This document shows, in pieces, positions 12,040-23,711 of a stretch of DNA of 64,000 nt. Made by a program: the position numbers and the translations under genes. The stretch's first letter is position 1, and each line of letters starts with the position of its first letter. This DNA is from Dysidea avara (Eukaryota > Porifera > Demospongiae > Dictyoceratida > Dysideidae), in NCBI RefSeq assembly GCF_963678975.1, contig NC_089273.1:23330356-23394355 (forward strand), in the 5' to 3' direction. Below the pieces are notes generated by a model. That model saw only the letters and a list, made by a program, of their open reading frames with translations. It was not told the DNA's origin and searched no databases.

Positions 12040-14326
12040 ATAACTTGTTTGCAGCTGATCTCTCTACTAAGGGACTTGAAGTGTAGCTGAATTCTCTACA
12101 GCGTGATTTGCTTATAGCTGAACAGCTGAATTCTCTACAGGGTGATTTGTTTTTAGCTGAACTCATTACAGGATGGTTATTTTGTAGCTGGACTCTGCAA
12201 CGTGATTTGTTTCTAGCTGATCTCTTTACAAGGTGACTGCTCCTACAAAGGTGCCTTGTATCTATAGCTGAACTATTTACAGGATGATCTGTTTGTAGCT
12301 AAAATCTCTACAGGGTGATTTTTTTGCAACTGTATTCTTTACAGGATGACTTGTTTCTAGCTGATCTCTCTATATAGTAACTTGTTTCTAGCTGAACTAT
12401 CTACAGAGTGAGTTCTTTGTAGCTGAAATCTCTACAAGGTGACTTCTTCTAGCTGATCTCTCTATAGGGTGACCTGATCTCTCTGCAGGGTGACTTTTAT
12501 CTTCCTAAACTCTCTACACGGTGATTTCTTTGTATCAAAACTATCTACAGGATGATTTTTGTATACCTGAACTTTCTACATGGTGGTTTTTTTGTAGCTG
12601 AACTCTCTACAGGGTGATCTGATCTCACTACAGGGAAATTTGCTATTTGGTTGTAGCTGATCTCTCTACAGTGGGTGATTTGTTTTAACTGAAACCTCTA
12701 CGTTGATTTGTTTGTAGCTGAAATCTCTACAAGGTGTTTTATTTGTAGCTGATCTCTCTACAGGGTAATTTGTTTGTAGCTGAACTCACTGCAAGATGAC
12801 TTGTTTGTAGCTGATCTCTCTTCAGGGTGATTTGTTTGTAGCTGAACTCTCTACTGGGTGATTTGCTTGTAACTGATTTCCGTATATTATTGTGTCTAGT
12901 TTGTAGCTGATCTCTACAGGATGGTTTCTTTGTCACTGAACCCTCTACAAGGTAATTTGTTTCTAGTTGATCTCTGACTTCCTCTAGCTGATCTCTCTAC
13001 AGGTTAATTTGTTTTGTAGCTAAACTCTCTATAGGATGGTTTCTTGGTCACTGAACTCTCTATAAGGTGACTGTTTCTAGCTGATCTCTCTACAAGGTGA
13101 CTTCCTATAGTTGATCTCTCTACAGCTTGATGTGTTTGTAGCTGAACTCTCTACAGGGTGATTTGTTTGCAGCTGAACTCTCTACAAGGAGATTTGTTTG
13201 TAACTGAACTCTCTACAAGATGTTCACTTAACTCTCTACAAGGTGACTTGTTTCTAGCTGAACTATTTACAGGATGATCTGTTTGCAGCTGAAATCTCTA
13301 AACGGTGACTTGTTTCTAACTGATATATCTATAGGGTAACTTTTTTCTAGCTGAACTCTCTACAGAGTGAATTCTTTGTAGCTGATCTCTCTGAAGGGTG
13401 ACTTTTATCTAGCTGAACTCTCTACAGGGTGATTTGTTTGTAGCTGAACTTTCTACAGGGTAATTTATTTGCAGCTGAATTCTATGAAGGGTGATTTCTT
13501 TGTAGCTGAACTCTCTACAAGGCGACTTGCTTCTTGATGATCTCTCTAGATGGTGACTTCTCCTAGCTGATCTCTCTACAGGGTGACTTGTATAGCTATA
13601 CTCTCTACAGGGTGATCTATTCATAGCTGAACTCTCTACTGGGTGATCTGTTTGTAGTTGAACTATCTACATGGTGCTTTCTTTGTAGCTTACAACAAGG
13701 TAACTTCTTCTAGCTGAACACTCTACAGGGGATTTGTTTGTAGCTGAACACTGTACAGGGTGATTTATTAGTAGCTGAATTCTCTACTAGGTGACTTGTT
13801 TCTAGCTGATCTTTATAGATGGTGACTTCTTGTAGCTGATATTTCTACAGGGTGACCTGTATAGCTGAACTCTTTACAGGGTGATCTGTTCATAGCAGAC
13901 CTCTCTACAGGGTGATTTGTTTGTAGCTGGAATCTCTTGTTTCAAATCTGATCTCACTGTAGTGTAACTTGTTTGTAGCCGAACTCTCTACAGGAAGGTT
14001 TCTTTGTAGCTGAGCTCCCTACAGAGTGATTATTTTTGTAGCTGAACTCCATATAGGGTGATTTGTTTGTACCTGAACTTTGTACAGTGTGATTTGTTTA
14101 TAGCCGAATGTTCTGCAGGGTATCTTGTTTTTAGTTGATCTCTCTACAGGATTTTTTTGCAGCTGAGATCTCTACAGGGTGACTTCTTCTAGCTGAACTC
14201 TCTCTTGTTTCTAGCTGATCTCTCTACATAGTAATTGTTTGTATAGCTGAGCTCTTTATATATAGGGTGGGTTTTTGGTTTCTGAACTCTCTACATGGTG
14301 ACTAGTTTGTAGCAAACTTCTCTACA
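12040..14326. repeat. Diverged 31-bp minisatellite, part 1
   Basis: Many degenerate copies of GTAGCTGAACTCTCTACAGGGTGATTTGTTT-like units (about 31 bp, quoted only as consensus) follow each other. Units alternate between GAACTCTC and GATCTCTC types. Minus-strand frames such as 12739-12936 and 13409-13624 repeat an SPCREFSYK-like peptide but change phase between units, so they are by-products. The array continues at 15970 after the 14327-15961 insertion. Confidence 0.95.
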
Positions 14327-15961
14327 CAGAGGCGTAGCTAAGGGGGGCAAGGGGGGGGGGAATTTGCCACTCGATCACCAAGTGTTTTTTGTTTTTAACT
14401 TCCATCACAGTATTACAAATGACTATAAATTATGTGCGCTACTACGCAGTATCGCCAGGGGTTGCTAGTGAATGCGCACACAACATTCACCTCGTTCGTG
14501 AATCAAGCCACCGAATTAAAATATTAGAGACAAACTTCTATATTTAGCCTAGATTTCTCACGTGATAAAACAATTTTGAACCTACCAAATAGTGACCCGC
14601 TCGAAGTGACCTCGCAGGACTGAGTCACAACTCACAAATGATAAAGGAGACCAGATTACGCTACGAACCTACTGCCTAGGAGGTGATGAAGTGTTATTAT
14701 TATTATTATTATTATTGTATAATGTACAAACCTCAATCACAAGTATAATGTACATGATTAGTTAACAAACTAAAACGTTAATAAACTTAATTACATGTAA
14801 CTATAATAGTAAAGATTTAAAATTATCGACATTATCAGTTTCCGTAGGTGATTCCGTAGTACCCTTTTCTGTTACACCGTTTCAGTCAGTCAGTAAGTCA
14901 AGTCATTAAGTCTAAGTCCCTGAAATTAGGTTAGGTAATCCTAAGGCTGCAGCACATGTTGCTGTCAGACCTTCAGTGCTGGTCACTGTGAAGTGCTTAT
15001 AATAATAATAATAATAATAATAGTCTAATTACTCTAGGGAAGAATGATTGCATGTAGGAATCAATTCTTGAGGGTAAATGTAGGTATTTGCTGCTACTAC
15101 TACGGGTGGTGCTTGGGACTTTATGTGTTAAATGTACCCGGCAAGATAATTGAGTACACTGGATCTTCGTATGGCAGTGGCATGCCAGTCAAATATTTTT
15201 TTACTTTGACATCAGGCGGATCAGTAGCAAAGTTACAAGTTCAGCTTGAACAAGACCTGTGCTAAGCTGGGATTTCGTGCAATATGTAACATTTGAATTT
15301 CGTCGGTTGAAGTGAGTGAACACGTAATCCTCTCCACAGTGTGCTAGGACTGCAGCTGTGGCTACTTGTATTTCAATGGCGGATCCAGGATGGGGCAAAT
15401 TCCCCCCCCCCCCCCCCCCCCCCCTTCAAGAAATTGCATACAAGATCAAGATACTCTAATAGAGCAGTCAGTTACTCTAATAAAGCAGTCACAATGTTCA
15501 TGAGGCAGTGTAGCTTACCTATGAAGCTATAAATAGGATTTTATTTACATAACAGACGTGATATATTTGGTAAAGGATCACTAGCTATTATTGTTGTGAC
15601 CTTTTTTGTTTTTTTTTTTGGTCTTCAACTGTTTTTCAGCAAGGTGCCCCCCCTCTTTCCAAACTCTGGATCCGCCCCTGTATTTGCCCTAAAAATAACA
15701 ACGATTGTGGATGAATTTGTTGGAGTACAGTTTTGGAACGTGCGATGATGCTTGACGAATGTACCTCCATTGGCATTGATAGCAATCAGCATACTGAAAT
15801 AGTTACGTAGCTAGTTATGTAAGCTGTAATAATACAACACCGTATGTTGGCTAGCCCACCATTGGGTCATTAGCCTTTTTTTGGAATCATAAATGATTTT
15901 GAGTATTTGATGGGGGGGGCTTGCCTGCCCCTCCGTCACCTTCTGGCTAGCTACGCCCCTG
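14327..15961. mobile_element. hAT-like CAGRGGCGTAGCTA element inside the minisatellite
   Basis: The ends CAGAGGCGTAGCTAAGG and CTAGCTACGCCCCTG are inverted repeats. TCTCTACA is duplicated at 14319-14326 and 15962-15969, and the target is the minisatellite unit itself. The core matches 42458-43358 in inverted orientation. It also contains (TTA)n and (ATA)n tracts at about 14694-14717 and 15001-15022 and a nested element at 15374-15680. The frame at 15044-15265 has no support. Confidence 0.92.
15374..15680. mobile_element. CAGGGGCGGATCC-family MITE (5-bp TSD), nested
   Basis: Left end CAATGGCGGATCCAGGA, right end GGATCCGCCCCTG, flanked by TATTT at 15369-15373 and 15681-15685. It holds a long C homopolymer and two tandem copies of the ACTCTAATAGAGCAGTCA motif. 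A hAT-like TIR with a 5-bp duplication recalls the hAT5 type; that assignment is from memory. Confidence 0.88.
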
Positions 15962-15969
15962 TCTCTACA

Positions 15970-16375
15970 GAGTGATTTGTTTGTAGCTGAATTCTCTTCA
16001 GAGTGACTTACTTGTAGTTCAACATTGCATAAACTATAAAATGACTTGTCTGTGGTTGAACTCTCTACTGGGTGACTTGTTTGCAGCTGATCTCTATAGG
16101 GTACCTTGTTTGTATAGATGAACTCTCTACAGGGTAGTTTCTTTGTAGCTAAACTCTCTCGTTTGTAGCTGAATTCTCTAGAGGGTATAACCGAACTCTC
16201 TACAGGTTGCATGACTTATTAATAGCTGAACTCTTTTCAGTGTGGCTTGCAATGTTCTGAATCACTACTGCGATATATTTGTAGCTGAACTCTCTATAGG
16301 GTGATTAGCTTCTAGCTGAACTCTCTATAAGATTAACTGTTTGCAGCTGAACTCCCTACAGAATAACTTGCAATG
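15970..16375. repeat. Diverged 31-bp minisatellite, part 2
   Basis: The same GTAGCTGAACTCTCTACAG units resume directly after the 8-bp TSD of the inserted element, which shows the array was continuous before insertion. Confidence 0.93.
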
Positions 16376-16390
16376 TAATAGAATTATATT

Positions 16391-16633
16391 AGACATATTA
16401 AAAATTTAAAATAAGAAATAGAGATCGCTAAAAAAAGCCACGAAACAAGAAGGGATCACTGGGGTGGTAATGTAAACCACAAATCCCTATTTTGACTCTT
16501 TATACTCAAATGGAGCATTTACAGATAGTCAAAATAGGGATTTGTGGTTTACATTACCAGCGATCCCTTCTTGTTTCGTGGCTTTTTTAGCGATCCCTAT
16601 TTCTTATTATAAATTTTAAATTTTCATATGTCT
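16391..16633. mobile_element. Palindromic MITE with arms of about 105 bp
   Basis: AGACATAT and ATATGTCT open near-complete inverted arms that share AAGAAATAGAGATCGCTAAA-type and CAAGAAGGGATC sequences, with a spacer of about 35 bp. The flanks read TTAGACAT and ATGTCTAG, so a TA target duplication is possible. There is no coding capacity. Confidence 0.88.
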
Positions 16634-19250
16634 AGTTCGTGTACTTTTTTCCAAATCCATTAATTGATTATAAGTTACGTGCAATTGGCACATTATAGTG
16701 TAGCCTAAGCTAACAGAGATTCCTCAGTTTAAAAGGTTAACTCATTAACCAGATATCTTAATGCAATATAAATTTGTAATCTATGATGAAGACTGTGTTT
16801 TTATTCTGATTTGTACATGCACAAAATAATAAGGTATAGGATATATTAATTCCTAGTCTACTCAGTGTTTCAGCCACCATCGTCACACTTTGTGCCATTG
16901 CTGAAAACACAGTGCTATAAAAGCTAGCTACCTGTCAGAAGAATTACTGATTGTGCACCTATCATACAGGAGACAGTGTTGATGATGGCACAGGAGACTT
17001 GAAGAAGAACACGATGTCTTAGGTGTTTATTCTAACAGAAGGAAAAGAATGAAACTCTATGATACATGTTATAAGAATGGTAACTGTTAGTGTTATAATT
17101 CCTGTAGAGTCCATTTTAACAAAAAAAAGAAAGATGAACGATGCATACATCAAGCATGTGCATTATAGGTGTAGAGTTGTCTAGCAGAATAGTTAGTGAA
17201 GAGATAGTTATACATTGTAGCTGTAGTGCTATTATTGTAGTGATGATGCTTACAACACCTTTGTATAAACGTACGAGTTGCATGTATGAACATGCAAGGC
17301 TGCATGCAGCAGCAACTGTGTGAGTTGGTGTTAATCAAGCTAAATAGGAGGAGATGGCTAGGCTTGGCCGAAGTCTTCCTATGCTGGTGTCTGCATGTAC
17401 AAATCACAATGTCACTATACTAGTGGCCAGTGGCGTAGCCAGTCTTACATGATTACCAGGGATTTGGCAGTCATACCCATGCAGGACTACTTTAAACTGG
17501 CATATTGAGTTCCAATTGCCAGGACTTAGACTGAGCTCTAGTGCTGGAAAGCCTAGATGTAGCTTGCTAGCAGCAGTGTGTCATAAAGTGGAACACCATA
17601 AAGTGGAACACCATAGGTATAGTCAACAAATTTAAGTCTGGTTAGCATGTGTTCATAAATACTTGCAACTGTCAATGTCACTAACTGATCGGAGAATGTG
17701 CTAGAGTAAGAACACAGTAGCTAGTTACAGTGACATAAGCACAGTAGCACATAATCCTCCCATATAAGACTGTCAGGCTTCACACCCTTAAGTTGTTTAT
17801 GACATGGATACAATATGGGAGGGTTGTTGATGATATGTGGTTAGACCACAAAATATTTTTAAATGGTAGGGTTGTAATAAACACCCCACCCAACCTTTTC
17901 TGTATGTGAAAAGCAGCCATAATATCAGCGCTACCAATCTTCCCCATATAATGGACAAACCAAGCACTCACTGTGATAGCTAGGAAGAGAATAAATGGAT
18001 GCCTTGCATGCGCGCTTGAACGGCTTCTCGTAGTGAACAGGGGAAACTTACTAGAGACGCTATTATGGCGATCTTGTAAGGTAAAAGAGTGCTTCACAAC
18101 TTCAATCTGCCATCTATTAACGTTATATATACTATAGTCGAACAATACGCATCCCTGAGCACACAAGATCCCGTAATTTTGTTCTTCTACGGCTTCTTCC
18201 GTATACGGAACAGAAGGAAATGGCGAAGAAGAACTTAGAAATTTATCGAGGTGGAGGCCGGTTAGCGATCTGTGGAGTACAGGCTAATTAATGGGTCATG
18301 GACACGCAGAAGGACTCAGTGAGTAAGGCTGTGTAATTTTTATCGCGAAAAATGGAAGCCTTGGGCTGTACACGAGTGAAACAAAATAATAATAATATTA
18401 TGAATAATAATATGAACAATTCGCGTAAAATTCGCAATTTTTGAATGTTTCCAAATTTCGTCTAGACCATTTTTACCGCTATATCACAATTTTTCTGAGG
18501 TCAGTATTTGATAATAAGCCTTCTGAGGGTTGTTTTATGCTCGAGTCTGCTTTCAAAGGCTGGTTTTAGGTGACTACTCTATTAGGATTTTCAAAAGTTC
18601 CACTGCGATCCCTATTATGACCCCACTATCGTGGTTCATGATAACGGAGTAAATAATGCTCTAATAGTCTGACTGTTCTAATAGGATATCTCGATCTCGC
18701 ATTTGCTACACAGAGTTGGCTTTCGAAACATAACTCAGTGGTTTGCAATCCGATTCTTCTGTACTACTACAAGGACTTTTTATGATGATTATTCCAGCTA
18801 TACACCGATTTTCAGCTTATTGCTCCACGCGATTTACCTACTACTGTAATAGGCGCAAAAACAGATACTTATTTTATTCATGAAAATCGATCGTGTAATT
18901 GTGACTTTTTTTTTTACCCGGGCTTGATGGACAGCCCTTGCCTACCACCCCCAACACATCGTGTAATTGTGACACAGGTTGGGGTTTGTGTCATATCTCC
19001 ATAGTCTTTATCTCGATTTCTTTCAAACCACCAAATGGCACTCTTACGATGGTTATACTGCACCTAGATAGCAATTTTCAACTCATTCCATGACGCTGTT
19101 TACCCTGTAAGCGTGACAACAAATCGATCATTTTTTACGTGAATAATTGTCCATAAATCCTGAACCTTTTATTTATTTGTAAAGTACAGGACTCAGAATT
19201 GAATATATGGTACATGTAAGCATGCAAGTGATTAATTAAATAAGTAAAAT
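16634..19250. other. Gene-poor stretch with degraded repeats
   Basis: No exon chain found. Two motif copies of the ACTCTAATAGAGCAGTCA type lie at about 18570 and 18660-18697, so a decayed MITE is likely there. A direct repeat of CATAAAGTGGAACAC sits near 17583. TTCCGTATACGGAA at about 18198 is a 14-bp palindrome in a short CpG-rich patch. The frames at 17150-17407 and 17780-18166 are unsupported. Confidence 0.4.
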
Positions 19251-19257
19251 TAAATTT

Positions 19258-19335
19258 GGCTAAAGTGAGGCTCGAATCTGGGGCTTCCCATAATCAAGCC
19301 CAGCGCTCTACCACTGTATCACTGCGGTGCCAGCC
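19258..19335 (-). repeat. tRNA-like sequence (SINE head or tRNA pseudogene)
   Basis: On the minus strand this reads with an A-box-like TGGTAGAGCGC and a B-box-like AGATTCGAGCC at roughly tRNA spacing, and a GGGCTT..AAGCCC stem in between. Acceptor and T stems do not close properly, so a functional tRNA is unlikely. A tRNA-derived SINE head is the better reading. Confidence 0.35.
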
Positions 19336-19634
19336 ATTCATCGGATTTTCACCAAATTGATACTAGGATTTGCATTTGGACTTTTTCTGTGTGCCAAATT
19401 TCAACGCGATCGGAGTACGCGTTTACGCTCTATAGCAATTTTTGTAAGTGTTCGAAAACACGAAGACAAAATCGAAACGTTGGCAGCTCGTATCTCGGAA
19501 ACGGCTGAAGAGATTTCCTTCAAATTAAGAATGTAAATTCGCATGGCTGGCGGAAAACTAGCAAATTTGGTTACAATCGGATAAGGTATCACCGAGATAC
19601 ATAGGTATGAAAATGACGTTTTTTTCTTCTTGTT

Positions 19635-19880
19635 AATATATGCACGGTGAGGCGCGCCGACTTTTTATTAGTATAATAATTGCAAAACCTCGCAAGCGAG
19701 TATGTAAGTGCAATATATGTACAAAATTAATTAATATTAAGTAAGTAAGTAAAAGAGTCAATTGAAGTAGCGTTAACTGTTTCAGTTGGTAATTTGTTCC
19801 ATAATGCAATGGTGGCTGTGAAAAAGCTAAACTTGTATGGATCAATCCGTGTAAAGGGTACTTCTTAGGCCTCACTACAC
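19635..19880 (-). pseudogene. LINE reverse-transcriptase ORF2, C-terminal tail
   Basis: The minus strand encodes a peptide with the typical non-LTR retrotransposon ORF2 ending: PYKFSFFTATIALWNKLP, then ETVNATSIDSF and a stop near 19740. The pattern S-F-[FL]-x-x-T-I-x-L-W-N-x-L-P is shared by many Jockey/CR1/RTE-type LINEs. The N-terminal side is broken by a stop (TAA) and apparent frameshift near 19865, so it is a dead, 5'-truncated copy. The 3' UTR runs to about 19635. The family is not assigned. Confidence 0.75.
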
Positions 19881-20214
19881 ACTACCGTGTATCTTGATGC
19901 CAAAATGGCTTATTGCCATTCAAATTACTTAAAGATTTTAGGATCTTGGCAATGTGTTTTTGGTGTTCTGTACGAACATTTCGGCATACCTAACCTTGGC
20001 CACTTTTTACCTCAGCACAATCAGTTGACCGTTTAGTCCTTCTGGCTTTATTATAGAATCGTTACTTCTTCCTTATTAACCTTTTAAATTGTGGTATAAT
20101 GCAAGGAGCATTGGTATGGTTGGAATTAAATTTGACTGGAACATAGATGTCTATAGCTTTCAAAAGATTTTCACAAATGTAATTCCAGTTTTCTTCAATT
20201 AACTGATCTAGTAC

Positions 20215-20960
20215 TACACTATAACCTCCCTTAACTGTTACCTGAGTTGGGCAGTAACCTCAGCATAATGGTCACGTGACTACGGTCCAAACCTATTCCA
20301 AGTCAGTTTGTACAGAAATAGTTTGCATTAAACGGTCACCTCTATAACACATACAACAACCAGCTTTAGCAGTTCCAAACAGCACCTCGCTATACAGAAG
20401 ACCTCGCACAAAGCAGCCATACAGCTACAGCCTATGACCAGTACAGTGAGTAAATTAGCTGCACTACTTCATACTTCTGTATTCACTTCTGTAACACAAA
20501 TAAAGGTTATATACTTACAGTTTAAATAAACTCGTAGCCACTTAATTTTTTTGCAATTCTAATTAAAGCACACTACACTATCTTGATTCCTGGATTCCCA
20601 ATTATGTAGCTATTAGCTCACAATCTTTAGGATCTGAAGGGCTGAAGTATTTTATTATAAGTTACTGTTTTCCCTTCACCCCGAGGAAGTCTAGTCAGCT
20701 CAATCAGCTGATAATGTTCTGACAGACAGGCTTTATTCTACTTTTATTCTGTCAGTTACGTAAGTGGTGCATGCACATGTAACTAAACCTAAGTTCCTGG
20801 AACGTTTGTATACAAAGGTCAAACTTTAATTTATGGCATATGGCTGCTTTATGGAGGATATGAAGTTAGACAGCCACCTCTTTGTAAAGGTCAAATATTT
20901 CTGGCCCCGAAGGTGACCACTTTAGACAGGTTCTACTTTATTTTCATTCCTCTCATAGTA
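20215..20960. other. Fragments of a TACAGTGGAACCTGTCT-type MITE
   Basis: Phrases such as GGTGACCACTTTAGACAGGT near 20925 and GCCACCTCTTTGTAAAGGTC near 20873 belong to the same family as the copies at 54098-54277 and 62550-63360. Borders cannot be fixed. No gene is seen. Confidence 0.4.
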
Positions 20961-21015
20961 ATGTCTGAATATTTCTGTTATTTCTTCACAAAGGGCATCC
21001 TAGTTTGCCCTATTA

Positions 21016-21435
21016 CAAGGGCGGATTTATGGGGGATGCTTGGGGTGCTGTAGCACCCCCTTTAAAATTTTACCATGTACAAGCTAGAAAACCTCTAGAA
21101 ATTGCAGTATAGATGCAATTGTATTTTATACGTACGTATGGGCAATGAAAAGATGGAAAGGATAATCCTTACTTAGAATTACTAAAAGGGGTTAAAATTG
21201 TACTTTTGGTGTGACACTTAACCTAAAAGCTGCTAAAAATTGAAATACTCTAACAGAACAGTCAACCACTCTAATAGAACATCCATAATAATGTTTTTCA
21301 AAAAGTTTCCAGTGTGTTTTCTTGACCTGTGTGTGTTTTCTTGACCTGTGCACTGCTATCTTATCATTGCTACTAACATCCTGCCATATACTAATCACTT
21401 TCTGAGAATAACTTCTGTCAAATAGTTTAATGTTA
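21016..21435. mobile_element. CAAGGGCGGAT-family element, left-end fragment
   Basis: It begins CAAGGGCGGATTTATGGGGG and matches the left part of 30416-32135 (GATGGAAAG..., the two CTCTAATAGAACA motifs near 21241-21290, and TCTGTCAAATAGTTTAA). Similarity ends at about 21435 and no right terminus or TSD is found, so the copy is truncated. Confidence 0.65.
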
Positions 21436-21878
21436 TAGTGAGTATTTTCAGCTGTTGCTACATTAATGGTTTGATCAGCATACCCCTTTGAGATCGTGGG
21501 GGTCCATTCGCCCCTTGAAAAATTAAAACTTAATGCACTGCAGCTTTCGCATGCTTTAAGCTATTACGATGGAGTCATGTTTAACAGATTTCTTGATGAA
21601 TGGGGACTCCAGTGATGTATCAAGACTCATGGTAGTGAGTCGTGTGTCCAAGAAACTACGATGCGTACGCACAATTAAAAACGTGCAGCTATGCAGTACT
21701 GTGAGTTATTTATGTGTAGGGACCGTTTCGCAATATTAGCCCTGGATTATGCAACATCTCTCAATTGATTTGTATTACGTTACGTGTGAAAAATCTTTGG
21801 GAGTAGTCAGCATCATTATGTTTTATTGTTTTGCGACCAAGCTAAAATATAAGAATAGGCGTATTTACACATATTATA

Positions 21879-22016
21879 CTGTGGATTTTCTGTCTGTTTG
21901 AACATTGTATACTGCGTAATTGAAGCGTGTACTGCATAAAACCTATGTATTGTAAAACGCAGTACTCAGTACGCGATACGCTGTACGCAATGTTCAAACG
22001 GACAGAAAATCCACAG
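21879..22016. mobile_element. 138-bp MITE, 28-bp inverted ends, TA target
   Basis: CTGTGGATTTTCTGTCTGTT and the right end AAACGGACAGAAAATCCACAG pair over about 28 bp with one mismatch. TA lies at 21877-21878 and 22017-22018. The partner sequence near 56690 lacks it, so insertion is supported by an empty site. Confidence 0.85.
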
Positions 22017-22155
22017 TATCACTATTTCTCTACCGTATGTTACACGTTATACCATTCAACATGGCCGTGTTTGTACAGTCCGTATAGCACTGACATTATC
22101 TAATTTCTACGTGTATTTTCTTCGATTAAACCTCTAATCCCTACAATAACTTTTG

Positions 22156-22425
22156 AAGTTTCAGCTGACTTTTCCAATTATCTTCATAGAAGCTTTACCA
22201 GGACAAGAGGTCATCAAATGAGATTTATGACTATTCCTGCTAAAAGAAACACCTACTATCACTCCTTCTTACCCACAACTATTCGACTATGGAACTTTCT
22301 GTCTGAAGAAACGGTTAATTCTCCTAACTTACATTCATTTATTAACGTATTAAGTGTACGTTAACTTGACATGCACCACACTCATATTTTGAGTCTTGTA
22401 TAACAAAAATTAAAATTAAAGACAC
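22156..22425 (+). pseudogene. LINE reverse-transcriptase ORF2, C-terminal tail
   Basis: The plus strand reads RTRGHQMRFMTIPAKR, then YYHSFLPTTIRLWNFLSEE and a stop at about 22362-22364. The RGH..RF..P and SF-x-P-x-T-I-R-x-W-N motifs are characteristic of the C-terminus of LINE ORF2 (Jockey/CR1/RTE-like). A short A/T-rich 3' end (AAAATTAAAATTAAAG) follows. The partner copy at about 56545 lacks this block (CTACAATAACTTTT joins AAATACACGATG), so it is a 5'-truncated insertion of about 265 bp. No clear TSD is seen. Confidence 0.85.
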
Positions 22426-22679
22426 GATGTGGACACAAGCTCTATTGTTTGATAAACAAGATTTTTGTTTGCTTTTCCTTTGGCCCTAATGGCACTCCTT
22501 CCACCCACATGTCTCTATGGAACAAGCTAGACGAATGACATAAAAGGGAAAAGAAAGAATTTCCTACCGAAAAGATTCCTAAAAGAACCTACAGAAGCCA
22601 GGGAATGTTAGTGAACTGGTAGATGTCCTCTGCAACGGCTAGATCTATTGCAAGTGGCACACCAGGTTTCTTAGACAAT

Positions 22680-23080
22680 GATAGACTACAAGTTGTGAAA
22701 GCGTGCAGGACCGTAAGTTCCCTAGGGTAGGCATTTTAACCAGAAATCTTTCAAACTCCATTTAGTGCCACGCCTCATGCGAGCATTGATAATTGGCAGA
22801 TGTCTTATAAATAAGGTGTGAAAGCATAATGGCGAGATCTATTGCAACGGCGAGATAGTCGCGCGTAGCCAAGCCATTGTTTTCTTTTAGATCTATTGCC
22901 GGGGAACACCAGGACGCTTAGACCGTGATCGAGAACAAGTTGTGAAAGCGTGCAGGACCGTAAGTTCCCTAGGGTAGGCGTTTTAAGCAGAAATCTATTA
23001 AGCTCCATTTAGTGCCACGCCTCATGCGAGCATTGATAATTGTCAGATGTCTTATAAATAAGGTGTGAAAGCGTAGTCAC
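22680..23080. repeat. Tandem duplication, period about 240 bp
   Basis: The block GTGAAAGCGTGCAGGACCGT...GTCTTATAAATAAGGTGTGA occurs at about 22695-22825 and 22935-23067. The partner at 56345-56510 has it once, so the duplication is local to this copy. Confidence 0.85.
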
Positions 23081-23198
23081 TAGAGAAGGTGTTTCAAGCA
23101 TAATTCTTTTGCCACACCACACATGATGTATTAAACTTGCTTAACATTTGTGACTTGTCAACTCGCTTGTCAAGCTCAAACCAGTTTGCAGTGTTGGG

Positions 23199-23711
23199 AG
23201 TAATGCGTTACATAAGTAACGCATTACGTAATATTATTACTTTTATGGTAACTAAGTAATATAACGAAATACACTATAAAAACAGGTAATATAACTCAAG
23301 TTACTTTACTTACAAATGTAACGCATCACCTAAGTAATATTGTTACTGTAACGAGTCTAATATTATGTAATATTATTACCACAAGTAACGAAGTTACTAA
23401 TCTCGTTAGTTATCCTCTTAGTAATGCCTTGCCACAATGAAGTAACGAAGCCTACTGAATAAAGCTTATTCACCAGCTTCTTACTTATAACCAAGATTTG
23501 CACATTGTCCAACAACGCAATAATGTCATGTGATAAAGTGGTAGTTTCACACGTGATAGCTTAAGGCTGTGGACACAAAGTAATATAATATGTAATATTA
23601 TTATAGTTACTTTATTTTATGGGTAATATGTAACTGTAACTAAATAGTTCAGTTGCATGTAATATGTAACATGTAACTAGTTACTTTCAAAAAGTAACTT
23701 GCCCAACACTG
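23199..23711. mobile_element. hAT-like CAGTGTTGGG MITE
   Basis: The ends CAGTGTTGGG and CCCAACACTG enclose TTACTTT/AAAGTAA-rich palindromic sequence. CCAGTTTG (23191-23198) and CCAGCTTG (23712-23719) form an 8-bp TSD with one mismatch. The empty site is at about 56241 (CAAGCTGGCTTGAGC). A second copy of the family is 48014-49018. Confidence 0.9.

Noticed and set aside
12739-13624. Minus-strand frames with a repeated SPCREFSYK-like peptide
   Set aside because: The 31-bp unit is not a multiple of three, so the repeat peptide keeps changing frame; compositional by-product.
12040-14326. Possible CRISPR-like regular array
   Set aside because: Units are contiguous and diverged, with no unique spacers; it is a minisatellite in animal-type DNA.
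19327-19536. 69-codon frame with RISETAEEISF
   Set aside because: Open but with no start context or splice support, wedged between a tRNA-like block and a LINE tail; most likely repeat sequence.
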